Shown piece after piece: positions 6,575-14,174 of a stretch of 14,174 nucleotides of DNA (positions are counted from its first letter, which is position 1; each line of letters starts with the position of its first letter). Where the stretch lies: positions 1-14,174 of the forward strand of contig DUJX01000035.1 in the NCBI GenBank assembly GCA_013329575.1, read 5' to 3'. Origin of the DNA: Halobacteria archaeon (GTDB taxonomy: Archaea > Halobacteriota > Methanoliparia > Methanoliparales > Methanoliparaceae). The position numbers and the translations under genes were made by a program. Under the pieces are notes generated by a model. The model had not been told where the DNA came from, searched no databases, and saw only the letters and a program-made list of their open reading frames with translations.

Positions 6575-7450
6575 TCACCTATCTAAGCCGAATTTTTCGG
6601 CATTTTTATCTGCAATCTCTTGAATCTTCTTTACCTGGTCTTTGAAATCGTCTTTGAACAGATGTTTGTATCTTCCCTGCAACTTCAAATACTCGTCTAC
6701 GGGTTTTCTATCCTTTATCTTTTTTACTTTTGTGATTACTCCATCCTCCATCTCATATACAGGAAACAACCCAGTTTCAACAGCCAATTTTGCCATTTTT
6801 ATTGTTTTTTCTCCGTCAAAACGCCATCCTGTCGGACAAGGCGCCAGGACATGGATATACTTTGGTCCAACGATTTCTTTTGCCTTTTTAACTTTATTTA
6901 TTACATCTTTAGGGTATCCTATAGAGGCCGTTGCAACGTAAGGCACTCCATGTGCGGCGGCAATAGCGGGCAAATCTTTTTTAGGTCTATCTTCTCCGAA
7001 TGATAACTTACCTGCTGGAGATGTGGTTGTTGACGCACCATACGGAGTAGAACTACTTCTTTGGACACCTGTATTCATGTACGCCTCGTTATCGTAACAT
7101 ATGTACGTTACATTATGTCCTCGTTCAAACATACCACTCAAAGCACCTATCCCGATGTCTACTGTAGCACCGTCCCCGCCTATTACTATAACGTTTGCAT
7201 CGCGCTTGAGCACTTTTAATGTTCTCTCGACGCCGGATGCCACCGCGGCAGCATTTTCGAATAAAGAGTGAATCCATGGGACGCCCCATGCAGATTGAGG
7301 ATAACGGGTAGTTGTAACCTCTAAACATCCGGTAGGCGATACAACGATGGTATCTTTCCCGCTACCCTCGAGTATCAGCTTGATCGCTATCGGCATACCA
7401 CAACCAGCACAGGCAGTATGGCCTGGTGCAAACAATTGTACTGAACTCAT
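6575..7450 (-). CDS. porB: pyruvate:ferredoxin oxidoreductase, beta subunit
   Basis: A 291-residue thiamine-pyrophosphate subunit of the PorABCD complex, which interconverts pyruvate plus CoA with acetyl-CoA plus CO2 using ferredoxin. The TPP motif runs from [10 protein letters not shown] (91-100) to the asparagine in [10 protein letters not shown] (119-128). Cysteines Cys14, Cys17 (ACAGC), Cys42 and Cys205 are the four ligands of the proximal [4Fe-4S] cluster. The ATG at 7450 overlaps the porA stop by four bases (ATGA) and has GGGAGGAAG just upstream. Other 2-oxoacid oxidoreductases are similar, but subunit sizes, porC-D-A-B order and motif spelling fit pyruvate best. Confidence 0.95.
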   Translation of the reverse strand: MSSVQLFAPGHTACAGCGMPIAIKLILEGSGKDTIVVSPTGCLEVTTTRYPQSAWGVPWIHSLFENAAAVASGVERTLKVLKRDANVIVIGGDGATVDIGIGALSGMFERGHNVTYICYDNEAYMNTGVQRSSSTPYGASTTTSPAGKLSFGEDRPKKDLPAIAAAHGVPYVATASIGYPKDVINKVKKAKEIVGPKYIHVLAPCPTGWRFDGEKTIKMAKLAVETGLFPVYEMEDGVITKVKKIKDRKPVDEYLKLQGRYKHLFKDDFKDQVKKIQEIADKNAEKFGLDR

Positions 7451-8643
7451 AATACTTCCTCCCTCAGATTTATAAATCCAAAATCGTCTAATTTTGACGT
7501 TTTTAATTTATTTACGGCATCTTTTATATTATCTATCGTCACGTCTCTACCACCTAACCCTAATGCAAAACCGTATAATGAAGGTGTTTGTTTTTTGCCA
7601 TACAAGGAAGATTTTAGATCGTTCAGAAGACCTGCACCCATACCGATGCTTACATCCTTCTCAAATACGATCCCTGTTTCTATTCCTCTAATCTTCTCAT
7701 ATATCTTCTCTTTTGGGAACGGTCTATAACTGGTTATCTTTAATATGCCTACCTTCACTCCATCTTCTCGCATATCGTCTACAGCGTCTTTCATCGTGCC
7801 TAACAAAGACCCCATAGATATGAGAACGATGTCTGCATCATCCAATCTATACCCATCAACAAGATTATATTCTCGTCCAAACATCTCTCCAAACTCATTC
7901 ATTGCCCTCTCGATCTTTTCTTCGGCGTTAATCATTGCATTATGTTGCTGATATCTAAATTCTGTATAAATCTCTGGACCACCATAAGCGCCAATTGTTA
8001 CCGGATTCTCCGGATCGAGTACGTAATCTGGCCTGAACGAGGGGAGAAACTCATCTACCAACGATTCTTCTGGGATTACTACTGGCTCAAACGTATGTGT
8101 CAGGACGAAACCGTCCATACAGCACATCGTTGGTAGAAGAATCTCTTTGTCTTCCGCGACCTTGTATGCTATTGGTAACAGATCGCATGCTTCTTGGTTA
8201 TCCTCTGCATAAAGCTGTATCCATCCGGCATCTCTAACAGCTATCGAATCATGCTGATCGTTCCATATGTTTAACGGGGCAGAGAGCGCTCTATTCACCA
8301 CGGTCATTACGATAGGCATTCTCATACCAGATGCGTTAAAAAGAACCTCAAACATCAGTGCGAGGCCTTGCGATGTGGTAGAAGAGTACGTTCTGGCTCC
8401 TGTAGCACAGGCTCCTATCAATGCAGATAAAGCAGAAAATTCTGAGTCTACTTTTATATAATCAGCCTGCATCTCTCCATCTGCCACCATCTGTGCAATA
8501 TCTTCCACAATGTGTGTCTGAGGAGTTATAGGATATGCAGAGACAATGTTTGGTTTACAGGTCTTCACTGTCTGGGCAACTGCCATGGACCCTTCCAAGA
8601 TCTTCATTTTTGGATTTTCTTTTAATATATTGCTCTTAATCAT
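7447..8643 (-). CDS. porA: pyruvate:ferredoxin oxidoreductase, alpha subunit
   Basis: A 398-residue subunit carrying the substrate-side domains of PorABCD. YPITPQT (37-43) and the conserved glutamate in [10 protein letters not shown] (Glu68), which activates TPP, are present. They are followed by [15 protein letters not shown] (85-99) and the transketolase C-terminal-like domain with [11 protein letters not shown] and GMGAGL. I keep the ATG at 8643, two bases after the porD stop, because AGAAGGAT precedes it; an internal start at residue 13 ([12 protein letters not shown]) would also fit the family. Confidence 0.95.
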   Translation of the reverse strand: MIKSNILKENPKMKILEGSMAVAQTVKTCKPNIVSAYPITPQTHIVEDIAQMVADGEMQADYIKVDSEFSALSALIGACATGARTYSSTTSQGLALMFEVLFNASGMRMPIVMTVVNRALSAPLNIWNDQHDSIAVRDAGWIQLYAEDNQEACDLLPIAYKVAEDKEILLPTMCCMDGFVLTHTFEPVVIPEESLVDEFLPSFRPDYVLDPENPVTIGAYGGPEIYTEFRYQQHNAMINAEEKIERAMNEFGEMFGREYNLVDGYRLDDADIVLISMGSLLGTMKDAVDDMREDGVKVGILKITSYRPFPKEKIYEKIRGIETGIVFEKDVSIGMGAGLLNDLKSSLYGKKQTPSLYGFALGLGGRDVTIDNIKDAVNKLKTSKLDDFGFINLREEVL

Positions 8644-8645
8644 TT

Positions 8646-8939
8646 TTATCCTTCTTTTGAATCAAGTATCATTTCTATGGCATCTTTAGGGCATTCTTCT
8701 GCACAGATTCCACATCCTTTACAGAAATCATAATCGGGATGTCTATGTCCTTCTTCGTCTTCGGTAATACAATCTTCTGGACAGAATATACCACATATTC
8801 CACACTTATTACATTTTTCTTTGTTAAAGATTGGAATAAACGTTCTCCAAGAACCTGTTTTGTTCACAATAGTCGTTTTTGGTCCTGTTATACCTCCTGG
8901 GATCAATTTTATTGTTTCGTCTTTTTTACTCTGGCTCAT
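8646..8939 (-). CDS. porD: pyruvate:ferredoxin oxidoreductase, delta (ferredoxin-like) subunit
   Basis: A 97-residue electron-transfer subunit with two [4Fe-4S] motifs: Cys43, Cys46, Cys49, Cys53 and Cys73, Cys76, Cys79, Cys83. The N-terminal [15 protein letters not shown] lead-in is typical of PorD and unlike free ferredoxins. Its ATG overlaps the porC stop by four bases. It passes electrons from PorB to soluble ferredoxin. Confidence 0.95.
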   Translation of the reverse strand: MSQSKKDETIKLIPGGITGPKTTIVNKTGSWRTFIPIFNKEKCNKCGICGIFCPEDCITEDEEGHRHPDYDFCKGCGICAEECPKDAIEMILDSKEG

Positions 8940-9478
8940 TTATCCAACCCCTTCATTTTATTATATGCTACCTCTACTGCTTGAATATTCTTCTCTCTAA
9001 GTCCTCCTTCAAACCTCTCGCCGACTGCTTTTTTTATAGAGTCAATACTTATGAAATCTACTGCACCTGCAAATGCACCGAGCATAGTCGTGTTTGTTAT
9101 AGGTTTACCTATTATATCCAGAGAGATCTTGGTAGCATCGATGGTTCTTACATCTCCGGGTAGATCCAAGTTTTTAGGATCTTTTGTACCGTTAATAACG
9201 ATAACTCCTCCATCGTTCAGTCCTTCTGCTACATTTACTGAGCTCATCAACGAAGAGTCCTGTACGATTACATAATCCGGGTTATAAATCTGGCTTCTTC
9301 TTCTTATCTTTCTATCTGATATCCTGGTAAAAGCCAATACAGGAGCACCACGCCGTTCAACACCGAAAGCAGGGAATGCTTGACTATAGTACCCATCGTA
9401 AAATGCTGCAACAGCCAAAAGTTCGGCTGCGGTTACAGCACCTTGTCCCCCTCTTCCATGAAATCTTATCTCTTTCAT
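8936..9478 (-). CDS. porC: pyruvate:ferredoxin oxidoreductase, gamma subunit
   Basis: A 180-residue gamma subunit, thought to position CoA in the complex. [17 protein letters not shown] (6-22) and [19 protein letters not shown] (about 36-54) are the family signatures, and the C-terminus has [13 protein letters not shown]. It is the first gene of the six-gene operon. A GGAGA ribosome-binding site lies at 9487-9491 and a TATA box around 9538-9547. Confidence 0.95.
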   Translation of the reverse strand: MKEIRFHGRGGQGAVTAAELLAVAAFYDGYYSQAFPAFGVERRGAPVLAFTRISDRKIRRRSQIYNPDYVIVQDSSLMSSVNVAEGLNDGGVIVINGTKDPKNLDLPGDVRTIDATKISLDIIGKPITNTTMLGAFAGAVDFISIDSIKKAVGERFEGGLREKNIQAVEVAYNKMKGLDK

Positions 9479-9537
9479 TGAAATAATCTCCTTTTGTTTT
9501 TGTTTATAAAACAGAAACTATCTATCTTTTAATGACT

Positions 9538-9547
9538 ATTTTATAAA
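9538..9547 (-). promoter_or_regulatory. candidate TATA box of the por-purO-ftr operon
   Basis: On the - strand this reads TTTATAAAAT, about 65 bp before the porC ATG. It would give transcription start near 9517 and a 40-base leader containing the GGAGA site. A second AT box at about 9503-9510 is too close to the gene to leave room for that site. Confidence 0.45.
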
Positions 9548-9644
9548 CTTTTTGTTATCTAAAGACAAAGAATTATTTGAGATCGTTTCATACTTATATA
9601 TTTTTATTTTATATTATTGTTTTATCTTTTAATTATAAAAATAG

Positions 9645-11060
9645 TCATATTGTGTCTATATCTATTACTTTTCCCGGGTTTAGGATATTATTTGGATCGA
9701 ATATGGATTTAATCCTGGACATCAGATCAATCTCTTTTTTACTCAATGTTCGATACATATCATCTTTTTTTGTTAGACCGATCCCATGTTCGGCCGTTAT
9801 GTATCCACCCATCCTAGATGAGAGTTGAAATATTTTTTGTTTTAATAAAGGATATCTTTCTCTCCAATCCTTTTCTTCAAGGCCACTTTTTAAAATTTCT
9901 TGGTGCACATTTCCATCTGCAGCATGACCAAATTGCAATAAAGTCATTTTATACTCTCTTGCAGCATCTTTGCTCTTAATTACAAAATCAGGAATCATGG
10001 CCGGAGGGATAGATACATCAAGGATCTCGATCAGATCGTCCTTCGATCCTTCGTATATCAAACTCCTTATATTAAGAACCTTTCTCTGCTCTTTAGAGGT
10101 ATCTGCGACCAAAATATCTAATGCACCATGTTCTAAGCAAATATCTTCTATTTTTTTAGAGATAGATAGTAAATCCTCCTCATCTCTACCTTCTATGATG
10201 ATCATTAAATGAGCAGATCCTTCTTTAGTTGGCCATCTCTCCCCTGCAGCCTGTTCTCCGTATTGGAGAGATTCTTTATCTATGTATTCTATTGCAAGAG
10301 GTATTGTTCCACTTTTAAGAATTTTGGGCACAACTCCGATGGCTCCTTTTACATCTTTAAAAGGTATTATCAATGTATATGTTGATCCGGCTTCTGGTAT
10401 CAATCTAAGAGTTACCTCTGTGATTATACCAAGGGTGCCTTCGCTGCCTATGATAAGATGCATCAGATCATAACCTGTATTATTTTTGACCACTTTTCCG
10501 CCAAGAGTTATTATTTCTCCCGTAGGAAGTACGATCTTAATCCCCTTTACAAAGTTTCTCATTACACCATATTTTACTGCCCTTGATCCACCCGCGTTTT
10601 CTGCTACAAGCCCGCCTACTTGGCTTCCCTCATCGCCAGGATGAAGCGGAAAAAATAAACCTTTTACTCTAGCCATCTTGCTAAGAATCTCTCTTAAAGT
10701 TACTCCTGCCTCACAACTAATGGAAAGGTTCTCCTCGTCTATCTCCAAAATTTTATTCAATCTTTCCATTGAAAGTATTATAGAAGGCTTAATCGGAACC
10801 ACACCCGCGCATAATCCAGTACCGCCGCCCCTGACCACGACTGGTATAATGTTTTCATTGGCGTATCTCATTATGCTTGAAATATCGTTTACGCATCCCG
10901 GCTTAATCACTATAACATCGGTGCAGCATTTTGGCATGACCGGATCTGCCGTTTCATCCGTTAAATATCTTTCAATTAGATCTTTGTTATATATGACATA
11001 ATCGGATCCAACGATTGATTTCAAATCTTTTACGATGCTCTGCCATCTATCTTCTTTCAT
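9645..11060 (-). CDS. FAD-linked D-lactate/glycolate-type dehydrogenase
   Basis: A 471-residue flavoenzyme of the GlcD/D-lactate dehydrogenase family, oxidising a 2-hydroxy acid and handing electrons to an iron-sulfur partner. The FAD domain shows PVVVRGGGTGLCAGVVP, FFPLHPGDEGSQVGGLVAEN, NAGGSRAVKYG and GSEGTLGIITEVTLRL; the C-terminal domain has LLQFGHAADGNVHQ and the closing TAEHGIGLTKK...FDPNNILNPGK. A TTG at 11084 would add eight residues, but ATG 11060 follows GGGAT and starts the family's first helix (KEDRWQSIVKDL). The gene directly upstream is the broken iron-sulfur partner, so this subunit may lack its usual electron acceptor. The exact substrate cannot be told from sequence. Confidence 0.9.
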   Translation of the reverse strand: MKEDRWQSIVKDLKSIVGSDYVIYNKDLIERYLTDETADPVMPKCCTDVIVIKPGCVNDISSIMRYANENIIPVVVRGGGTGLCAGVVPIKPSIILSMERLNKILEIDEENLSISCEAGVTLREILSKMARVKGLFFPLHPGDEGSQVGGLVAENAGGSRAVKYGVMRNFVKGIKIVLPTGEIITLGGKVVKNNTGYDLMHLIIGSEGTLGIITEVTLRLIPEAGSTYTLIIPFKDVKGAIGVVPKILKSGTIPLAIEYIDKESLQYGEQAAGERWPTKEGSAHLMIIIEGRDEEDLLSISKKIEDICLEHGALDILVADTSKEQRKVLNIRSLIYEGSKDDLIEILDVSIPPAMIPDFVIKSKDAAREYKMTLLQFGHAADGNVHQEILKSGLEEKDWRERYPLLKQKIFQLSSRMGGYITAEHGIGLTKKDDMYRTLSKKEIDLMSRIKSIFDPNNILNPGKVIDIDTI

Positions 11061-11102
11061 CTTAATCCCTAATACTAAATACAATACTATTTTGTCTTAA
11101 AC

Positions 11103-11551
11103 TTAAAATTGTTTCTTGCCAAATATCCAATCTGAACGTTTATCTTTTTGTTCTCCAAAGGGATTTCCGTACTTCTCTACATTCTCGATTATCTTTCTCC
11201 ACGGTGGTATAAGGAAACCCATACTATTTGCCCCATCTCTCATCTTCGCAATGAGTCTTCGGTATATCAAGCCGCACAGGACAAAATTCAAAACATTTTC
11301 CGCATCCGGCACAAGATGTTACTACTCTCTTTACTCCCGTAGATTCGATCTTTTCTATGTTTTTTCTTGCTAACATCTTTACCTCCTGTCTCATTCCTAT
11401 ACAAAGCAATACAGAATCACAACAGCCTTCTTTATTGCCCAAAGTAGTATAATCTTATGCCTGCAGTATCCAGGATCTTATCTGTAGCCTTTGCTACTTC
11501 TGGTAATCTGTAAGTGGCCATGCAGCCGACCCAATATAATGTTTCTACCAT
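11103..11551 (-). pseudogene. disrupted, permuted CCG-domain/4Fe-4S electron-transfer protein
   Basis: Read from ATG 11551 (preceded by AGAGGAT), frame 1 gives a CCG-domain start, LYWVGCMATYRLPEVAKAT, and stops at 11432-11434. Dropping one A near 11455 continues it as DYTTLGNKEGCCDSVLL and ARKNIEKIESTGVKR to TSCAGC. That is a full C-x32-CC-x35-CxxC motif, with CCD in place of CCG. It then runs without a break into CGKCFEFCPVRLDIPK, a [4Fe-4S] half motif. A second one-base correction near 11256 leads to MGFLIPPWRKIIENVEKYGN and RSDWIFGK, with a stop at 11103. In HdrD/GlcF-like proteins the iron-sulfur part precedes the CCG part, so the halves are swapped here. It lies between ubiA (25 bp away) and the FAD dehydrogenase (43 bp), where the partner subunit is expected. 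Pseudogene or assembly fault are both possible. Confidence 0.8.
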
Positions 11552-11575
11552 TTTAGTTAATCCTCTTCATGAAAT

Positions 11576-12457
11576 TTATCCAAAGAATGCTCCTACCAAA
11601 AAGGCTAAAAGTCCGATAAACATAGCAACAAGCGAATATCTTCGTTCAAATTCCAGATCTCTTATATCCGATTTAAAAAGCATTCTTAAACAGATGTAGA
11701 TGAATAACGCGTCTGATATCACAACTATTACAAGGTATTTAAGATTATAAAAAAAAATCTCATCGATATTCACGATAAATGGTATCAGGCTGAGTATTAC
11801 CGCAGTCAGATAAAACAGAACGGCCAATTTTATGGATTTTTTTTCACCGATGATCAGAGGAAATGATCGAGTATTTCGCAGTATATCTCCTTCTATATCC
11901 ATTACATCCTTGGTTATCTCCCGTCCGACGCCGGAGAGAAACGCGATTAACGATATAAAATAAATTATGACGGGTATCTCCGTGGTCATCATTGCGCTAC
12001 CAAAAATAAACGGGATTGCCATGGTGAACGCGATATAAAAATTTCCAACAAGTTTAAACTCTTTAAACTTTAGGTCATAAAAGACAGAGACGATAGCATT
12101 TATCATCGCTATAAGAAAACAAATCCAGTTTAAAAAGATAGAAAAAAATACGCCTAACGGAATCAGGATCGAAGATAAATAAAAGGCTGTCTTTGGTTTT
12201 AAATCACCACTAACGAGCGGTCTGTCCATTCTTTTGTTTCTTATGTCTACCTCGAGATCAAAATAATCGTTTAGGGCAAATACTCCGGCCTCAATACATA
12301 ATACAGATAAAGATGCGTAGATAAATTGGTCTAACGGTATAAGACTCTTTGACGTGATGATTGCTCCAATAAATACGGCAACTATCAAGATTAAACCATG
12401 CTCTAATCTGGTCAGCCTCCAGAATCCTTTTAAAAACCGTATCGATCGTTCAAACAT
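11576..12457 (-). CDS. UbiA-family prenyltransferase, likely digeranylgeranylglyceryl phosphate synthase
   Basis: A 293-residue integral membrane enzyme with about eight or nine hydrophobic segments. The first Asp-rich motif is NDYFDLEVD (63-71), the second is DVMDIEGD (184-191), and YDLK (127-130) lies between them. REITKDVMDIEGD closely resembles archaeal DGGGP synthases, which attach the second geranylgeranyl chain in ether-lipid synthesis. Other UbiA roles (quinone or heme side chains) cannot be excluded. The ATG at 12457 has no ribosome-binding site, and a TATA box at 12481-12493 puts transcription start only a few bases upstream, so the mRNA is probably almost leaderless. It heads a unit with the broken iron-sulfur gene and the FAD dehydrogenase. 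Confidence 0.85.
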   Translation of the reverse strand: MFERSIRFLKGFWRLTRLEHGLILIVAVFIGAIITSKSLIPLDQFIYASLSVLCIEAGVFALNDYFDLEVDIRNKRMDRPLVSGDLKPKTAFYLSSILIPLGVFFSIFLNWICFLIAMINAIVSVFYDLKFKEFKLVGNFYIAFTMAIPFIFGSAMMTTEIPVIIYFISLIAFLSGVGREITKDVMDIEGDILRNTRSFPLIIGEKKSIKLAVLFYLTAVILSLIPFIVNIDEIFFYNLKYLVIVVISDALFIYICLRMLFKSDIRDLEFERRYSLVAMFIGLLAFLVGAFFG

Positions 12458-12480
12458 ATAACTTTTTTTTAGATACCACC

Positions 12481-12493
12481 AATTTATTTATAT
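12481..12493 (-). promoter_or_regulatory. TATA box of the ubiA unit
   Basis: On the - strand ATATAAATAAATT lies 24-36 bp before the ubiA ATG at 12457. This is the distance expected between a TATA box and the transcription start, which implies a leaderless or nearly leaderless transcript. Confidence 0.5.
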
Positions 12494-12629
12494 TACTATC
12501 GTTGATCTCTTCATATATTACATAAAAATTAAATCTTCTTAATAAAAACATAAAACATGCGATAATTCAAAAGTAAGTTTATCTATCATCAAACCATTTT
12601 TAGTCATATCAAACGGGTGAAAAAAAGGT

Positions 12630-13625
12630 ATGAGCCTATTATCGGTAAGAGATCTTGAAACTTACTTTTACACGTATGACGGAACCGTAAAAGCAGTCGA
12701 TGGTATAGATCTCGATATCGATTATAAAAAGGTAATGGGTCTCGTTGGAGAATCGGGCAGTGGGAAGAGTGTAACCGCGTTATCTATACTGCGTTTGATA
12801 TCTTCTCCCCCTGGAGATATCAAAAATGGAGAAATAGTCTATAAAGGGAAGGATATCTTAAAATTGAGTGAGGATGAGATGAGAAAGATTCGCGGAAAAG
12901 AGATATCCATGATATTTCAAGAGCCACGTTCTTCATTAAACCCTGTTTTAACATCTGGAGAACAGATAGCCGAGATGCTCTTTTATCACGATGAAGAGAT
13001 ACGTTCTTGCCGCGATAAGAGAAGCAGAGAGAGAATGGTTATAGACCGAACGTATAAGATTCTTGAAGATATAGGCGTTTCAGATCCGGATCGGATTTCT
13101 AAGTCTTATCCGCATGAGCTAAGCGGAGGGTTATGCCAGCGGGTGATGATAGCTATGGCAATGATCTGTAATCCATCTTTACTCATTGCGGATGAGCCCA
13201 CAACTTCTCTTGATGTCACCATACAGGCGCAGATACTCGATATAATGAAGGATCTGGTGCAAAAGTTCGGCTCATCGATTTTGATTATAACTCATAATCT
13301 CGGCATAGTCGCCGAGCTATGCAATGACGTTGCTGTAATGTACGCAGGTTGTATAGTCGAAAAAGGAGATGTTGTGAAGATATTTGACGATCCGTCTCAT
13401 CCGTACACCATCGGGCTGATGAATGCTATCCCTTATCTTGAAAAAGATTTTGATAAAAAACGGCTTGAAACGATACCGGGCGCAGTGCCGAGTCTGATTA
13501 ATCCGCCTGAAGGTTGCCGTTTTCATCCGAGATGTGTTCATGCGATGGATATCTGTAAGAGGAGGATGCCGCCGAATGTGGAGATATCAAAAGATCACAG
13601 CATAGCATGCTGGATCTATTGTTAA
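12630..13625 (+). CDS. dppD: oligopeptide/dipeptide ABC transporter ATP-binding protein
   Basis: A 331-residue ATPase of the peptide/nickel importer family. Walker A is GESGSGKS (40-47), the Q-loop glutamine is Gln97, the signature is LSGGLCQR (164-171, with LC where MR or MK is usual), Walker B is LLIADE (184-189), and the switch histidine is His222. The C-terminal oligopeptide-type extension holds Cys296, Cys302, Cys309 and Cys327, a set of cysteines common in this subfamily. GGTGA about ten bases before ATG 12630 is the ribosome-binding site. It starts the unit and is divergent from ubiA, so its permease genes are not upstream. The substrate (peptide, nickel or sugar) is not determined. 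Confidence 0.93.
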   Translation: MSLLSVRDLETYFYTYDGTVKAVDGIDLDIDYKKVMGLVGESGSGKSVTALSILRLISSPPGDIKNGEIVYKGKDILKLSEDEMRKIRGKEISMIFQEPRSSLNPVLTSGEQIAEMLFYHDEEIRSCRDKRSRERMVIDRTYKILEDIGVSDPDRISKSYPHELSGGLCQRVMIAMAMICNPSLLIADEPTTSLDVTIQAQILDIMKDLVQKFGSSILIITHNLGIVAELCNDVAVMYAGCIVEKGDVVKIFDDPSHPYTIGLMNAIPYLEKDFDKKRLETIPGAVPSLINPPEGCRFHPRCVHAMDICKRRMPPNVEISKDHSIACWIYC

Positions 13626-13644
13626 GATAGTCGGAGGAGAACGT

Positions 13645-14174
13645 ATGATGGATTATGATGATGGATTGATAACGGTTAAAAACTTGGTAAAGCATTTCCC
13701 TGTAAACGGAGGATTTGCTCAAAAATCGAGTATTTTTGGCATACGAGATCGAAGATTTCGATATTTTTCGAGCGATCGCGGGTATGTTCATGCCGTCGAC
13801 GATGTATCTTTCTCTATTAAAGAAGGAGAGACGCTCGGTCTTGTGGGCGAGAGCGGATGTGGTAAGACAACACTTGGCAGGACTATTTTAAGGCTTACAG
13901 ATCCGGATTCTGGAAAAATTATCTTTGACGGGCAGGATATTACCCAGATAAAAAGATCCGAACTTAAAAATCTACGAAAAGAGATGCAGATAATCTTTCA
14001 AAATCCATACAATGCTCTAAATCCGAGAATGATCGTACGAGATCTGATCGGAGAGCCGCTGTACATCAATAACATAGCTGACAAGAAAGATATCGATGAA
14101 AAGGTTAAAGGAATCCTTCAAATCGTTGGGCTCGGTCCGGAACATATGAATAGGTATCCACACGAGTTCAGTGG
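13645..14174 (+). CDS. dppF: oligopeptide/dipeptide ABC transporter ATP-binding protein, partial
   Basis: The first 176 codons of the second ATPase of the pair; the frame is open at the window end. Walker A is GESGCGKT (68-75) in LGLVGESGCGKTTLGR, the Q-loop is IIFQNPYNALNPRM, and the last residues, RYPHEFSG, enter the ABC signature. The segment between KHFPVNGG and GYVHAVDDVSF is long and basic-aromatic (IRDRRFRYF), a variable linker in this family. GGAGGAGA before ATG 13645 is a strong ribosome-binding site. It lies 19 bases after dppD; the two would form the heterodimeric motor. Confidence 0.92.
   Translation, partial: MMDYDDGLITVKNLVKHFPVNGGFAQKSSIFGIRDRRFRYFSSDRGYVHAVDDVSFSIKEGETLGLVGESGCGKTTLGRTILRLTDPDSGKIIFDGQDITQIKRSELKNLRKEMQIIFQNPYNALNPRMIVRDLIGEPLYINNIADKKDIDEKVKGILQIVGLGPEHMNRYPHEFS

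Noticed and set aside
11158..11226. Pyrrolysine read-through of the TAG at 11224-11226 in the broken iron-sulfur gene, since Ftr suggests a methanogen-like host.
   Set aside because: The frame after this TAG gives no family similarity, while the +1 frame gives the expected MGFLIPPW and NVEKYGNPFGE segments; the earlier stop is also TAA, which read-through would not explain.

Overview
The window is archaeal. It shows TATA-type promoters, Shine-Dalgarno sites matching an archaeal 16S tail, the Rpb7/Spt4/S24e/S27ae cluster, the archaeal IMP cyclohydrolase PurO, a UbiA-type lipid prenyltransferase and formylmethanofuran:tetrahydromethanopterin formyltransferase (Ftr). Ftr with a four-subunit pyruvate:ferredoxin oxidoreductase points to a euryarchaeon that uses the methanofuran/H4MPT C1 pathway (a methanogen, an alkane or methane oxidiser, or an Archaeoglobus-like organism). 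No mcr or sulfate-reduction gene is visible, so I cannot choose between these. The DNA is AT-rich.

Region 1 (1-2329, + strand): a GC-rich foldable stretch (1-80) that may be the end of an RNA gene. It is followed by a tight information-processing operon: PIN-domain nuclease, RNA polymerase Rpb7, Spt4, GTP-dependent dephospho-CoA kinase, ribosomal proteins S24e and S27ae. S27ae (2174-2329, 51 aa) is short and easily missed.

Region 2 (2330-5065, + strand): two separately promoted genes, a nitroreductase-family flavoprotein and an XPD/Rad3-type iron-sulfur helicase. Their promoters share a 12-bp block, and in the first it forms one arm of a perfect palindrome overlapping the TATA box. The helicase has a 23-bp tandem duplication near its 3' end that shifts the frame and replaces its conserved C-terminus.

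Region 3 (5066-9478, - strand): a compact six-gene operon, porC-porD-porA-porB-purO-ftr. Junctions are 4-bp overlaps or gaps of at most 11 bp. It joins pyruvate/acetyl-CoA interconversion, the last step of IMP synthesis and the formyl transfer of the C1 pathway.

Region 4 (9645-12457, - strand): a UbiA prenyltransferase, then a badly disrupted iron-sulfur/CCG-domain gene, then an intact FAD-linked D-lactate/glycolate-type dehydrogenase. The disrupted gene has its two halves in the reverse of the usual order and needs two frame corrections.

Region 5 (12630-14174, + strand, divergent from region 4): two oligopeptide/dipeptide ABC-transporter ATPases, dppD and dppF; dppF runs off the window end.

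I found no CRISPR array, transposase, complete tRNA or rRNA. The most interesting signals are the two damaged genes (real decay or assembly error), the shared promoter palindrome, and the mixed por-purO-ftr operon.
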